This document shows, one piece after another, positions 11,526 to 24,434 of a stretch of DNA of 64,000 nucleotides. Source of the stretch: Galeruca laticollis (taxonomy: Eukaryota; Arthropoda; Insecta; Coleoptera; Chrysomelidae); the NCBI GenBank assembly GCA_963921935.1, contig OY998176.1, forward strand, positions 95,549,415 to 95,613,414. The letters run 5' to 3'. The position numbers and the translations under genes were made by a program. The notes below the pieces were generated by a model, which was not told where the DNA came from, did no database searches, and saw nothing but the letters and a program-made list of their open reading frames with translations. Position 1 is the first letter of the stretch. The number at the start of each line of letters is the position of its first letter.

Positions 11526-12240
11526 CGTGAGGTGAGGAATGTTCCACGTGAAGAATGTGCTGGTGCAATAGTACTCGTGAAAATTGGTATTAATCAAGTT
11601 CAAATGGCACGCCGCTATGGCGTGACCCAATCTACGATCTCCGGAGCGCTGGCACGGTATCGAGAGACTGGTACGAACTACGAAAGACCTGAACGCTACA
11701 GAGACACAAATAATAATCAAGTTCAATTTTTGAGAATGCAGGTACTACAAAATCGATTCACTACAAGTACTGCAATACAACAAACATTTGTTGATCGATA
11801 TAATTACCGCAAAGTCAAGATATAGTGCGTCGAAGGCTAGCAAAAAGCAGTATTACTCCATGTAGAGCCGCAACTGGTCTTTTTCTATCCATAAACCATC
11901 GCAGGCAACGACTTCAGTTTTCCCGAGAACATCAAAATTGAGGTAACCGTGAATGGAGCAACGTACTGTTTACGGACGTGTCACGATTCTGTCTGTTTAG
12001 TGATGATCGTCTTAGGAGAGTGTATAGACGTCCTGGAGAGTGATATACTCAATGTAATATTGCAGAAAATGTCAGCGATGGCGGTGGGTCTGTTATGGTA
12101 TGGGGTGGCATTAGTTTGGAGGCTCATACCGACCTAGTTGTGACTCGGGGTGGTCGATTAACAGCCGTTCGCTGCATAACAGACATTTTACAACCTTATG
12201 CAATGCCAAATGCTCTATTTATAGGAAACGGCATTATTTA
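11526..12240 (+). pseudogene. Tc1-like transposase relic
   Basis: The N-terminus has paired-type helix-turn-helix signatures (NQVQMARRYGVTQSTISGAL, then RYRETG). After frameshifts the core shows NVLFTDVSRF (first catalytic Asp kept, the next residue changed), RRVYRRPGERY, GGGSVMVWGGIS and RLTAVRCITDILQPY. The segment with the second Asp (QDNARPH-type) and the final acidic residue are missing: the match ends at ~12240. It is probably inserted in the hAT relic upstream. Non-functional. Confidence 0.82.
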
Positions 12241-12809
12241 CTTCCGCTATAGTGATATGGAAAGGGAAATTGTTCCTTAAACCATGGTCCACCTTCATGG
12301 ATTGCTTGTCATAAGTAGAAACGCGATTCCTGCTTGCAGAAGTTACATAAGAATTATCTTGATCGTTTTCCTTGAAAAAGAAACAGGAACGTCCACTCCG
12401 CTGACGATTGGGAGATTTAGATTGTTACGTTTATCAAAAATAAAAAGTCGTTTGGAAGTTATCGAAAACGTTTCTTTGTTTTTTGAGTTGAAAATTCTAC
12501 TCGATTTTTTGAACCTGGAGGATTGTTTCTTTTAAAATATTCGTAAAGGGAACAGTTAGGTCCGCTACATTTCCAAGCATCTTTTTTGAAATTTTAGTGA
12601 TAAAAACATATGACTCAATCGTAGTTTTTATATCGGCTGTGACTATGCTATTGCTACACCTATTACACGAAAAACTCCCTTTCCTATTTCATGATAAATT
12701 GTTTTCATTTAAAGATTCAATTAAATCAAAGCTGAAGGCAAACGATCTCCTAATTCTACGTTTAAGATGCTTTTTTCCACACGTTGTTCCTGGTATCAAA
12801 TTAATCTAT
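12241..12809. other. unannotated stretch
   Basis: Short ORFs only, none recognised. No second terminal repeat of the Tc1-like relic was found here. Confidence 0.35.
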
Positions 12810-13022
12810 TAATTATTTTCTTTTTTAAATTTAAGTATTTTTCCCTTAGTGATGGCGTGTCTAATATATTTCACTATTCCACAAAAAATATCACTAGATA
12901 AATTTGCCAGAGTCAAATGATATTTGGTGTCGTCACCTCTTATGTTATTAACGAAAAACAGCGACTCTACTTGTTTCAACCCTATGTCTGGTTGAGCATG
13001 CCAAAAAGTTGGAGATTTAACA
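12810..13022 (-). pseudogene. gypsy-type gag fragment (capsid N-terminal)
   Basis: One open minus frame reads SPTFWHAQPDIGLKQVES, then FFVNNIRGDDTKYHLTLANL, then CGIVKYIRHAITKGK. This matches the pattern of insect gypsy gag N-termini (F-W-P--WF-Q-E--F, then D-TKY, then V-D). Only ~65 codons remain and no pol is adjacent. The family call rests on pattern memory. Confidence 0.55.
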
Positions 13023-13084
13023 TGCTGTCATCAATTTGTTCATAAACTGACATTATTATTATTATCATTATTATTACAATAGAA

Positions 13085-14345
13085 ATAAAGGCTGAGGTAC
13101 GAACCTATGAAGCCCATGATCTGAGAACATAAATAAGTGCTTAAACGCCTATAAACATAATCAATGACAAATTAACAATATTTAACACAATCGTAGGTTT
13201 CAAGAATAACGGTAACAACTATACTGCGTAAAAATATATAAATAAAACAAATTCAGATGAATAATAAATGCAACAATGCGCACTATTAACTATTAAATAG
13301 TTCTTAAATGCGTCAACAACATCATCAGGAAGATTGTTCCAGACATCAGATACTCTGTTTGGTAAAAAGTGATGTCTTACTCGGGATCTAAAGGACACCT
13401 TCTTAAGATTAAATGGGTGACCTCTTAGTCTAAGATCAGTGTTGAATAGAAACATAGATTGAAGATCACTAAAGTTGTGCTTAATGATTTTATAACATAA
13501 TATCAAGTCTCCCCCAAGTCGACGGTCTTGAAACGAGATGAGATTCGCTCCAGTCAGTCCTCATATGAAGGCCTTACGCGACCGAATGCAAGTCTAGTAT
13601 CCCTCCTCTGCACGTTTCATAATAAAACTTGGTCGCGAATAAAATCAGGATACCACACAGGACCCGCATATTCTAAAATAGGACGCACGTAACATTTGTA
13701 CAGTTTACAGTAAGTTTCGATTGACACTCTAGAGAACAATTTTTGTTTCAGATAGAGTCTGGATTTCGCGCGGTTGCATACGGACACAACATGTTCACTC
13801 CACGATAAATTTGAGTTCACTAAGATGCCTAGCTCATCATAGCTGGTAACCGTATTTAGTATCTGCCCATTAAAGTTGTATGATGAATTGGGATTGGTCT
13901 TGCCAATATGGAGTACATTACATTTATTAATGTTCAGGGGAAGCAACCAATCCAAACACCACCGCTGTATAGTGTGTAAGTCATTTCGGAGGGTGAGATG
14001 GTCTCTTAAAGGGTTAGCAAATATTTTTGTGTAATCGGCATAAAAAGAAACTGAGTTTGAGACCAATATTTGAAAAACGTTTGCGTAAACAACAAACATC
14101 AATGGGCCAAGGACGGAACCATGTGAAACACCACTAGAAATTGGCCTGTCATTGGAGAACTCTCGGCCAACTCTGACTTTGAAAATCCTGTCCGATAAAA
14201 AATTGGAGATCCATAAATCTAGGCTACCCCGTATGCCAGAGTGATCTAATTTATATAAAAGTCTTCTTTTTGGGGCTTTGTCGAATGCCTTGGAGAAGTT
14301 CAAATACATGACGCCAATAGGATCTCTGTTGTCTAAAGCTTTGTT
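13085..14345 (-). pseudogene. CR1-like LINE reverse transcriptase, 5'-truncated
   Basis: The RT starts at motif A (MYLNFSKAFDKAPKRRLLYKL), continues with SGVSHGSVLGPLMFVVYAN (motif B, PQ changed to SH), and has YADYTKIF where YADD is needed, so the second catalytic Asp is lost. The thumb and C-terminus follow through GGDLILCYKIIKHNF and RSRVRHHFLPNRVSDVWNNLP. A frame break near 13,550 and the stop at 13,219 end coding. Just past the 3' end (plus 13,047-13,080) is a TTA/ATT-type simple repeat, as expected for the 3' tail of such LINEs. Confidence 0.82.
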
Positions 14346-14389
14346 CGGTTATATAAATTGACACACAATAATTGAGTCTACGAATCACG

Positions 14390-14980
14390 AAATTAATATT
14401 CTTAACTGACGAAGCTGTCCAAGAAGAAACAGATGAAGAGTTTAGAAGACTATACAAGCACAGAGGAGGCTGCACACTAGACGAAAGATGGAAATAATTC
14501 AGAGAAGTACTACTAGAAAAGCCAGAGAATAGAAAATACAACGGATATTTGAAGAGAACGAAATGGTGGAACGGAGACATTAAAGAATTAGTAAAGAAAA
14601 AGAAACATGCACCCAGACTGTAGAACAAAGGAACAAAAATGAGCACATCACTATAAAAAATAAAATGTAACAGGCAGTAAAGAATGCCAAAAAGGAGAGT
14701 TGGAAAGGAAATAACAGACGATTATAGAGTAGATAACAGAAAATTCTGGACAAGAATGAAAAGACTAAGAGGAGATAAAAAGAAAGTAACAAGAGCCATG
14801 AGAGACAGCCAAAACCAACTAAGGGTAGAAAAAGAGGGAGTACTAAGAATATGAAATACAAAATGAAGCCGAGAATATCTAAGAAGAAGCAGCAAGCGTC
14901 AAACTAGAAAATAGACAGGAGGAAATGGAAGAAGTAATACGAAGCATTCAATCAGTTCCTTTTTTCCCTAATTTATTTCA
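14390..14980 (+). pseudogene. RTE-like LINE fragment (linker before RT)
   Basis: Plus-strand frame: EEFRRLYKHRGGCTLDERWK, then TKWWNGDIKELVKKKKHA, then DYRVDNRKFWTRMKRLRGDK, then MEEVIRSIQS. This is the region between endonuclease and RT in RTE/L1-like LINEs. Several stops interrupt it, and the RT core does not follow. A matching 3' end of such a LINE sits at 19.8-20.2 kb. Confidence 0.62.
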
Positions 14981-15960
14981 TGGAAATGATAAGAAGACAG
15001 AAACCTAACATTGCTGTGTTTCATTTCTTTCTAAAATATTTTCTTATTTAACTCATCTTTGATTGGTCACATTGTACAACTCTATTTCTTAAAGTATCAA
15101 TAAAATTTTCAAGTGTATATTTATTGCAATAAAATGTATTACATAATGAAAAATGTACATTTTCACTCCTCTTAGGCAAAAAGTTAAGACTGATCTCCTT
15201 CCACGTGCCTCTGGTGAGAAACAAAATAAATTTATTTATCTTTCAATTAATTTTCATCTTAAGATGATTCTCACTTTGATAGGCGTTGTTTAGTAAGTTA
15301 TGACAACACAAATGTTTTCCATGGCTAGTGAGAAGTATGAATTTGTACTCCATTTAAAATATATGGCTCTTCATAGGCAGAAGACATTTGAAAATGTATC
15401 GAAATTTATTGGGAAGTTCTCATTGATCTGTACAACATGCAACGTTCAATTTTGTTTATAATGGTAGATTGAAAAATGTAGAAGCACAGGCATAATACAT
15501 CATTGATATCACTTTTCTTGTTGTGTTGAATTTCTAGTGAGACAATATTTTCATTTTTATCAGATTTTTTGATTCCATAATTATATTTTTTCTCTTGCTG
15601 ATGAGATTTTCAGCTGCAATTTTAAATGACATTTATATTCAGCTCAAACTTCAATTAAAAATTATTATTTCCTCTGAATTTGAAAGCAAATTCCAATAAA
15701 TCATTTTTGTTCTTTTCTTTCACAAGGTCATTGCAACATAATTTTAATATTCATATCATTGCTCTGTTCGAAAGAAAATATATATATCTTGCATTGAGCT
15801 TTATAGTTTCATGAATGCAAAATATGACTCCCTCTTCCTCTCTCTACCCAACCTCCTAACATTGTCTCTAAAGACCAATAACCCTTCCCGACAATCCCGA
15901 CAAACCAACCCACCTCCCTTCTAACCCGTTAAAATCACACCAAAAATTAATCACCACAAA
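14981..15960. other. unannotated AT-rich stretch
   Basis: No convincing coding sequence. The last ~130 bp are C/A-rich and may be the degraded ORF1/5' end of the LINE that follows. Confidence 0.35.
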
Positions 15961-16146
15961 AATTAAAATCCATCTCTTCCCAAAAATGTCTCAACTACTA
16001 CCTCTAGCAGCAAAATTACAAGCGAAGCAAATGACGAACATATAACATTAAACAGAGAAGAATCCTCTTCGTCTTTATCCTCGAAAAGTACCTCTTCCAG
16101 TCGCAACAGCTCTAAAAATCGTAAACTAAATAAACCCAATAAAAAT

Positions 16147-19100
16147 TAAAAAGTTAATCCACTGGAACATAAACGGTATTAAAAATCACCCACAAGAACT
16201 CAAACTACTTACCTATACACACCATCTACAGGTACTTTCCATTCAAGAAACCAATCTTGAAACCAGTGACCAACTTTAAGCAGCAGGTTTCAATATAGAG
16301 AGAAGAGACCGCACTTATTTCCTCACAGCCTCAGGAGACGTAGCTCTACTCATAGAAGAAAATTATCCTTATAAAAGGATAAAACTCAACATCAACTCAG
16401 AGGCTCTTGCAGTCACCATCGTCGGAAATATAGAAACTATTATTTGTACTCTCTACCTTCCTCCATCAGCTGGAATAAACGCAAATGACATTACAAATAT
16501 AATACATCAGTTACCATCCCAATAATCCTGACCGGAGATTTGAACGCCCACAACACCATATGGGGTTCAACTCATACAGACCAATGAGGCATAATTATAG
16601 AAAATTTGATCGAAAATGAAAATCTCCATTTATTCAACGGTGACTCTCCCACCTATATATCTTCATCTACGTCCTCTCTTCCATGTTTAGACATTACACT
16701 ATGTTCCCAAATTCTCTCAACAAACTATCAATTGATCACTCTAGATGATATACATGGGAGCGATCACTTCCCGGTCCTCCTAGAAAAATTACTATGGGAA
16801 AACTCCCCTATCCATGTATTAGATTAAATCACAAAAAAACAGACTGGGAAAATTTTAAACTACAGTATACGGCCCCCAACATTGACTTTTTAGGAACTGA
16901 TGAAGCTGCAAATATTATTACTCAATCTATCGTTGAAGCATATGAAAACAACACACCAGAACTAAAAATCATTCCAAACAAATCTCCTGTGCCATGGTGG
17001 AATGAAGACTGTAGAAAAGCAATGAAGGAAAGAGAAAGCGCATTGAACATGTTTAAGCGACAACCAACAAGCTACAATTTCATAAATTTTAAAAGTGCAA
17101 AGCAAAAAGAATTATGAAGAGGCGAAATTGTCTTCTTGGAACTAGTTCACCAATTATATCAACTTTAACGCCAGCTCAAAAGACATATGGGACAAAATGA
17201 ACAAATTGAAAGGCACGCCAACCAGAAACTTATCAGGCCTAATAGAGAACAATGTATGGATCGGTGACACAGAGCATGAGGGTCAGATATTCGCCAATCA
17301 ATTCTCTACAATATACAACAAATATCCTAGCCAACATATTGTCGCCAAAATGCAAATACAACCGGTAAATATGTCATACAACCTGCCAATCATAATAAAT
17401 GAACTAACCTATGCCTTGAAGAACCAAACAGACACAGCCCTTGGACCAGACAACATAAGGATATCTATGATAAAAATCTACCCGAAAATAGAATGCATAG
17501 CCTACTCCAGTTATATAACAAAATATGGGAAAACGGCCAAATTCCCAGCGCATGGAAATTATCAATACTCATTCCAGTCCACAAACCAGGAAAACCTATA
17601 TGCAGAAACGAAAACTACAGACCAATAGCTGTCACTAGTCATCTATGTAAACTACTGAAAAAGATCATCAACAACAGACTAACTTGGTACTTACAAAAGC
17701 ATAATCTCCTCATACCTGAACAAGCAGGCTTTAGAAGAGAATAATGAACTAACGATCATCTAATAGGCTTTGAAATTAATCTACAATACGCCTCCCGACT
17801 CCAAAGACACACCAACGCACTGTTACTTGGTTTGAATAAAGCCTTCGACACAATAAACAGGCAAAGTATAGTAAATGGGCTCGAAGAATTCAATATAGTG
17901 GGATCAATGCTTAACTTCATACTCAACTTCCTCACAGAGAGACATTTTCAGGTACGAATAAAAAACAAAACATCAGGCATACTAAGCTGAAACTCAGGAG
18001 TACCTCAAGGTTCTGTCTTGAGTCCTACGCTCTTCATACTTGCAACTAACAATATAAAAAAATAATGCAACCTAATATCAATTTTAGACTTTATGCAGAT
18101 GATTTACTTATCTATCATTCAGCTTCTGACCCAGTAATTAGCATACATAATCTACAAAACTGCGTAGATCTATTGCACGGATGTGCACATAATAACAATC
18201 TAGAATTCTCATCAAACAAGTCAACTGGAATTCATTTTTGTCGCAAAAGAAACTCTACAAAAAATATTAACATAACTATCAACAATCAATACATTCAGAG
18301 TAATACACACCACAAATTTCTAGGCCTCACCTTCGACTCAACACTAAACTTCAAAAATCACATAAAAGAACTACAACAAAAATGTACAAAAGACCTCAGA
18401 ATGATACGCATGTTATCAAATACAAAATGGGGAGCAAGCAAGGAATCTTCAATAAATGTATACCAAGTATACCATACTCATCTGCCCCAAAAAGTACCTA
18501 CAAAAACTTGCCCCATTAGAGAATTCTGCAATTCGAATGGCTATAGGAGCATTCCACACAAGCCCCATTAACCGTATCTACTGTGAAGCAGATGTAATAC
18601 CACCAGAACACCGATGGATACTACTTACTATTAAATATGCAAACTCCTTAACATTCAAAAAACAACATCTTCTTTCAACAAATTTTTCAATATCCGTTAC
18701 CCAAATTTACAACCCACAAACAAAAAATTCAAACCTGGACCAAAATATCGATATAAAGAAATTCAACATAGACTCAACTTGGAATACAAACCTCACAATT
18801 TCCCACCACGGAACACTAACGTACAAATAAATAAGGAGCTGACAATACACATAAAAAATTGCACACCTCCTATACTGTTCAACCATAAATTTCATCAGAT
18901 TATAGATAACTACAAAGAACATTAAATTATATACACAGATGGCTCCAAATCGAATGGAAAAGTAGGCGCTACTTATGACACAAAAACATCAGAAAACAGT
19001 TTCAGCCTCCATAAATCAACTGAAATACTTACAGCACAACTATTTGCATTACATAAAGCAATAGATTTCATCACAACGACTGATTATCGCAAATGGCTGA

Positions 19101-19680
19101 TAGCAACAGACTTCATGAGCTCACTTGACTCCATTAAAGCATACAACACAGGTTAACCTTTCGCCAAGGAAATAAAATATCAGTTAGAGAAAGCAAAAAT
19201 TCAAAATCAAGAAATCATATTCCTTTGGATTCCTAGTCATATAGGAATTAAAGGCAATGATAGGGCAGACTTCCTGGCGAAAGAACAAATGCATACCACA
19301 CACGTGATAAATATACTTAACCTGAAAGATCTGAACAATAATTCAGTTAAACTAACTAGAACCTACTTCAGTGGGACCTTCAAGAAGGAGACAATAAACT
19401 ATACGAAATCAAAGACACTCACTTTAACAAAAGGCAAATACATAACCTACCAAGAAAAGATAAGATAGTCCTCACAAGACTAAGAATTGGACACACAAAG
19501 TTAACTCATGAATATTTACTATCAGCGGAAGAACCACCAATATGTGAAACCTGTAACTGTACAACTACCGTTAAACATATAATTATGCATTGAAGGAAAT
19601 ATACACCATATAGAATAAAATATAATCTACCTACTAGGATACTTAAAAGATACCAACTTATCCATGTTCATATAAAATAA
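16147..19680 (+). pseudogene. I-clade-type LINE ORF2 with RNase H, decayed
   Basis: Domains in order. Endonuclease: IHWNINGIKNHPQELK, LSIQETNLE, LTGDLNAHN, GSDHFPV. Linker: PVPWWNEDCRKA. RT: ALGPDNIRISMIKIY, WKLSILIPVHKPGKP, NYRPIAVTSHLCKLLKKII, GLNKAFDTI (motif A, aspartate changed to Asn), SGVPQGSVLSPTLF and LYADDLLIYH. Then RNase H: YTDGSKSNGKVGAT, ILTAQLFALHKAI, FLWIPSHIGIKGNDRADFLA. A Cys/His end follows: CETCNCTT-VKHIIMH. RNase H after RT is characteristic of the I group. At least ten stops or frameshifts are spread along the length. A short (TATC)n tail follows at 19,753-19,769. Confidence 0.88.
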
Positions 19681-19752
19681 GAAAACACTCAAATAATATC
19701 ACATATAGTGAAAACGCTAAAAGGTCATAGATACCGATGCGTCGATAATCCA

Positions 19753-19769
19753 TATCTATCTATCTATCT
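19753..19769. repeat. (TATC)n LINE 3' tail
   Basis: Four TATC units shortly after the last coding similarity of the I-type LINE; simple-repeat tails are usual for this group. Confidence 0.6.
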
Positions 19770-19829
19770 TCCTCTCTTTGCTTGATGATGATTATGAAAA
19801 TAGGGAGACAGGCAAAGAAAAATATTTAT

Positions 19830-20225
19830 CATAGTAGTATGGAGCATGGCAAAAAAGTGGAGAGTAAATAAGGAAAATGAAATAACCGCTGAAGAAATGG
19901 GATACTGGAACAAAAGAAGCCAACGTGAAAAGACAGAGTCAGGAATTACAGAATAAAATGAGAAATAGTCAATACAGACGTGACAACTAACACTGGAGAG
20001 AGAAGATAATTATGGTGTGGGCATGTTAGAGTAACAGAAAAAAATTGGTGGTTAGGAATAATAATCTCCTCAAGTCCAGCCGGCAAAAACAAGAGAGGAA
20101 GAACCAGCACATCATAACGGAGTGAATTAAAAGATGATCACACCAAGGATTATGAGTGTGGTTGAGAGAAGAAAGTCAACAACAGCTGTAGATATCTGTC
20201 TAATGCTGGGCTTTTCTTGTAGTTT
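19830..20225 (+). pseudogene. RTE-like LINE C-terminal relic
   Basis: Broken frames give WRMAKKWRVNKENEITAEEM, then a GHV-R-type segment and SSPAGKNKRGRTSTS, resembling the conserved C-terminus of RTE-type RT proteins (W-GHV-RM...P-G-R-RGRP-T-W). It could be the 3' end of the LINE whose linker lies at 14.4 kb, with other sequence between. Confidence 0.5.
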
Positions 20226-23182
20226 TATTTTCTTCCAATATCCATTGACATTCAATATGGATTAGTCCGATTTGATAATACTGTACTAAAAATAGACCAT
20301 GAGGGATGATTTTATTTGGAAAAATTCCATGACCAACGAAGTGCTCTCGTGTTCAGTTTGTGTTGACTGTACGTTTTACGGAAAGTAGAAGCATATTCAT
20401 TTCAACTTAGTAGTAGATATCAGCAGCTACGAAATTCATTGTTAAATATGACGATGAGTATTTTCTAATATGGTGGAAATTGACTTGAAGATTCAATCAA
20501 ACGAATCAGTGAAATGTTTGCAAATATTGTAACTCATATTTTCAGGTTGTAACATTGATAAATTTATTCCCACGGTGGCAGGTCCAACTCTGATTTATAT
20601 TAGCGAGTACAAGAACACGAGCCATCTATTCACGAGCATGTGTTCTATAGGGCTTTTAAAGGTCTTAAAATTGATCGCAGTGGGCCTTAAAGTAATTCAG
20701 TTCCTGCGCTTGTTCTAGTTCCAAGGAAACAAGTAAAGGCGCTAAGAAAGATCCAGGGCCTACTACGTTGATTTACAACTGCACTGTATCATCCTCACGA
20801 CAGCTCAGAAATATATTTCTCGCGTTATTTCCTTGTGAGTAAGTTGAGTTTGAAGAATTAAAACTGAGAATTTTTGATAAGTGTACGCTTCCAACTATCA
20901 CAAAATTCAATAAATTAACAACAATAGTATTTGAAGATGTCCGATGTATAAGGGAAAAAGAAATACATAATACATTATTGGATATAAAATTTCAATGATA
21001 TAAATTAAATCGAAGCCCGCCGCTAAGTATTAGGTAGATTTGAAAAAAGGAACATGAGAGGATTCCAGTAACGCAATTTTTCTGTACAGTGAAAAGTACT
21101 GCTGGAAGCAAATACATAGAATCGATAAAAAGATCCGTCTGTAATCTAAGCTATATGGGAAAAATTAAATGAATATACGGTGTGCTCATTTGAAAAATCC
21201 CCTTAATACTTTACTTCCAGTAAATAGAATAATAAATCGAAAAAATAAGTTAATTCTATTTCCAAGGTAACACTTTAACCTTCCGTTACATGCGCGCGGA
21301 CTCACAGTTCGCGACAAGTTAAATTGAAGAGTGGAAATACTAAAGGCACTAAGTGCCAAAATCTGAGTTTTATAGATATTTGCTTAAAAAGGTTTCAAGT
21401 ACCATCTTCAATGTACCCACAAAGGTTATAAGTGTAATTTTATTTCCAAGCTTTCGCCAAGTAAAACTAGATGGAGCTCAGCACTATGTCCCGAATATTT
21501 TCATTTTGAAAGGGTATATGTGCGAAACACAGACCACTAACCCCTAGATGTTCCACGCCAATACTGTAAACTTAGACCGATTTAGCACCCTCTACAGGTC
21601 TGCATCGGTAATAATGAGGGGAGGGATATTTAAAATATTGACTTCCGCGGGAAATTTAAAAGACTGGTTTCGGCGGGAAATTTAAAAGACTGGTTTCGGC
21701 GGGAAATTTAAATTCTATACTTTGACAGAACCTACGTGTGAAAAAAAGAAAATATGATTTGCACCAGAAGTACCTATTTCCAATCCAAAAAATTTGAAAA
21801 CCTTACTACTTTTTTCAAAAAATAATGTTGAAATTTATGTTAACTTTTCAACATATTGTCCTCCACGAAATTTGTAGTAGCCATATATTAACAATAATAT
21901 TCTTAGATTGTTTTCTTGAATCAGAATAGTAATCCGTAACATATTGTAAATATATTTAGAATTCGTTAAACTTGGGAGAAATAACAAAATTTAAAATTTA
22001 TTCTGGAGAATGTAGTAGGGATGTTGCAAATTTATTGAATTGCTTATTGAAAATAGGTAAGTGCAACTCAAGTTTTCCTAAAATTTGAAAATCTAATTTG
22101 AATTACTCTATCACTTGAAGCATTGAAATAGTAGTATAAAATCAAAAAAAACCACAATATTACCGTGGTAATTACTACTAGAATATCGATTCTATTTAAT
22201 TGACGTTCTTTCGTTTTTTCTACATGGGATAAATAAAAGTTCAACATTGCTGTTAAATAAGTTTATTAGAAAAATTTACATGGATTCAAAACATATTTAT
22301 CTGAATTTAGCAAGGAAATAAAATGTGTCATTTTAATAGAAACCAGAAAAATTTAAAATATAAATGATTCATATCTTCCAGGCTAGCTTACATTAATAAT
22401 TGTCCAGAACATAACTATGAAATCGTAAAAATAGGTTCTAAAATTATCTGTTCTAGTCTCAAACCGGGAAATAATTATTTCGGCTTTATATAGATCTTAC
22501 GATATTAAGGTGAAAACATCTATAAAATATTTTCAACAGTACTTGAAACAACTCTTCACTGACAAATTGTGATTTTCATATCCTTGTCGATGATTTTAAT
22601 ATTAACATTAAGGTAGTGAAAGTTGGTAAAGTAGTAGTTGGGCATGCATGTAGTTGTGCATAATCCCGTCATGGATCATATTTAGGCCCTCAGTTACAAG
22701 AAGTTGGTTTTAAGTGTAATATCACTTCACATTATTTCTTTTGAATACTTTAAATTTATACATCTTATCTTATCTCACGTCCTGTATATACAGTTTACTA
22801 AAAAAATAGGCATTTTAATGATATACGTTGTACAAAATAAATCCCCCTACATGGTCATTCATAACAAGAATCTAAATTTCATATTATTGAAGAGGAGCCT
22901 TGCAATTTTTTATAGGCTTTATGTAAGAACATGGTGCATTTGTCGCTGACATAATTTAAGTTGACTATATGATTATGAATGGCATTCCACTAAACTAATA
23001 TACACTTACGTTTAGATATGGTTGGTACAGAAGAGTCTAAAGTAGTTGGCAAACATGATGGATCATTCAATTCCAATGATATACTACAAAATGTTGGTGG
23101 TATACTAGCTGATGTTGATGGTATTGTACATTGATATTTACTGCTTCATCTGAAACATGGCATTGAGAGATCCAACTCTTTA
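20226..23182. other. unannotated AT-rich interval
   Basis: About 3 kb without a recognisable gene. The only internal structure noted is a short tandem repeat at 21,645-21,715. Confidence 0.4.
21645..21715. repeat. 26-bp tandem repeat, ~2.7 copies
   Basis: The unit GCGGGAAATTTAAAAGACTG plus GTTTCG repeats almost perfectly; the last copy diverges after AAATTTAAA. Confidence 0.85.
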
Positions 23183-23359
23183 TTAGCAAGAAGCAAACTT
23201 ATCATGCAAATACATCCTAGGAATCGCATTTCCGTGTAATCGATGGCACATAGTCGAAGCATATATGGGGTCACAATGTCGATGACAAATTCTTTCAGAT
23301 TTAAATATTACTAAAGGACCCATCTCATTCAGCGTAGCATCATTCACATTTCCCCCCAT
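23183..23359 (-). CDS. 58-residue Cys/His-containing ORF, unknown
   Basis: An ATG-started frame immediately after an in-frame stop. Its centre is SERICHRHCDPIYASTMCHR, giving four Cys with the terminal one and several His. I do not recognise it. The composition is unlike neighbouring AT-rich junk, which makes a decayed exon possible, but length and isolation make chance equally likely. Confidence 0.15.
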   Translation of the reverse strand: MGGNVNDATLNEMGPLVIFKSERICHRHCDPIYASTMCHRLHGNAIPRMYLHDKFASC

Positions 23360-23430
23360 TTGTTAAACCGTTGTTAATCCTTTATGGGATTAGGAAATAT
23401 GAGACGGATTTTAGATATTTCAATACACCC

Positions 23431-24208
23431 AGAGTTCTATTTCAATTTCCCCTGTATACTACAAATCGAATATTATGCTCAAAACATATAACTAAATATA
23501 TCCTTATTTTCAACAGTTAATATTTCTTTACTTCACTAAAAAAGTCATTTAAATTTACTAACACCTAAGAAAAACAGATAAATATCGTTTTCTGAAATTC
23601 CACTGAATATATCAAAGTCCCCGACATCGTATCTCTTCATAAAAACGCTCGTCCAAACCCTGTTATCTGTTTCTACGAAACAGTTTCAAGCCCGAAAAAA
23701 ACATATCTTCAACTGGCAATTTAACTTGTGTTTGAACATTACATTTTAAAATACTCGTATCCCATTGGTTAAACCCGAACAAGTGGACCCTACGTCATCC
23801 CACGTGTAAATACGCCATATAACCTACATTCACCCTCTTTTCATCATTGAACGGGGTACACAAAGGTAGTCAATTTAGAAGAGCACCGGGCGTTTTCATA
23901 CCGGGAACAAACATGTGTCCTTAAGCTTTAATCATCTCATAAATCGTCATAATATGTGCAAAATACCTTCATTCATCGCGTAAATAACAAGTGAATTCTT
24001 AATTGTCGACGCAACAGTAAATAAATTATAAGTTCCTGACAATATAAAACCTAAAGTGACATAAGTGTTTCATTGCATCGTACAGTACATCATTTACATC
24101 ATACCTAAAGTGAAAAATACCCATTTGGTCCTTCGAGTATATCGTATAACAACAAAGAAACTACATTCCCTATAAATAACCCAAAGTAAAAAGGGCTAAT
24201 TTAGAACA
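23431..24208 (+). repeat. 5' LTR of BEL/Pao element (start degraded)
   Basis: Matches 32631-33405 along its length by eye with scattered substitutions and ends in the same ...TTTAGAACA. The first ~37 bp of the LTR (TGTTCGAATTTG...) are not recognisable here. The TATAAATA of the 3' copy reads TGTAAATA in this copy. Confidence 0.85.
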
Positions 24209-24226
24209 TGGTCCTGTCGAGACCGG
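24209..24226 (+). promoter_or_regulatory. candidate primer-binding site
   Basis: TGGTCCTGTCGAGACCGG begins with TGG immediately after the LTR's terminal CA, the expected place and form. I cannot name the tRNA it would pair with. Confidence 0.5.
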
Positions 24227-24434
24227 ATAGAACCAGAAAAAAGTGAAGCATAGTCCTAGCGACCAGGAGAGAGCAGTGAAACAGCCCTTGGAGTTCAGAG
24301 AATATAGACCCTTAGCGTTCCCGAGAACTCTTCGAGAATTTCAGCCAGCAGAAAACATTCATTAGATAAGGTATTTATCGATAATAAAAGATTTTGTATA
24401 TTTTCTTATCAACCAACGTAGAATTTTGTAAACA

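Noticed and set aside
14251..14861. Minus-strand hydrophobic ORFs
   Set aside because: Shadows of the plus-strand Lys-rich RTE-like linker.
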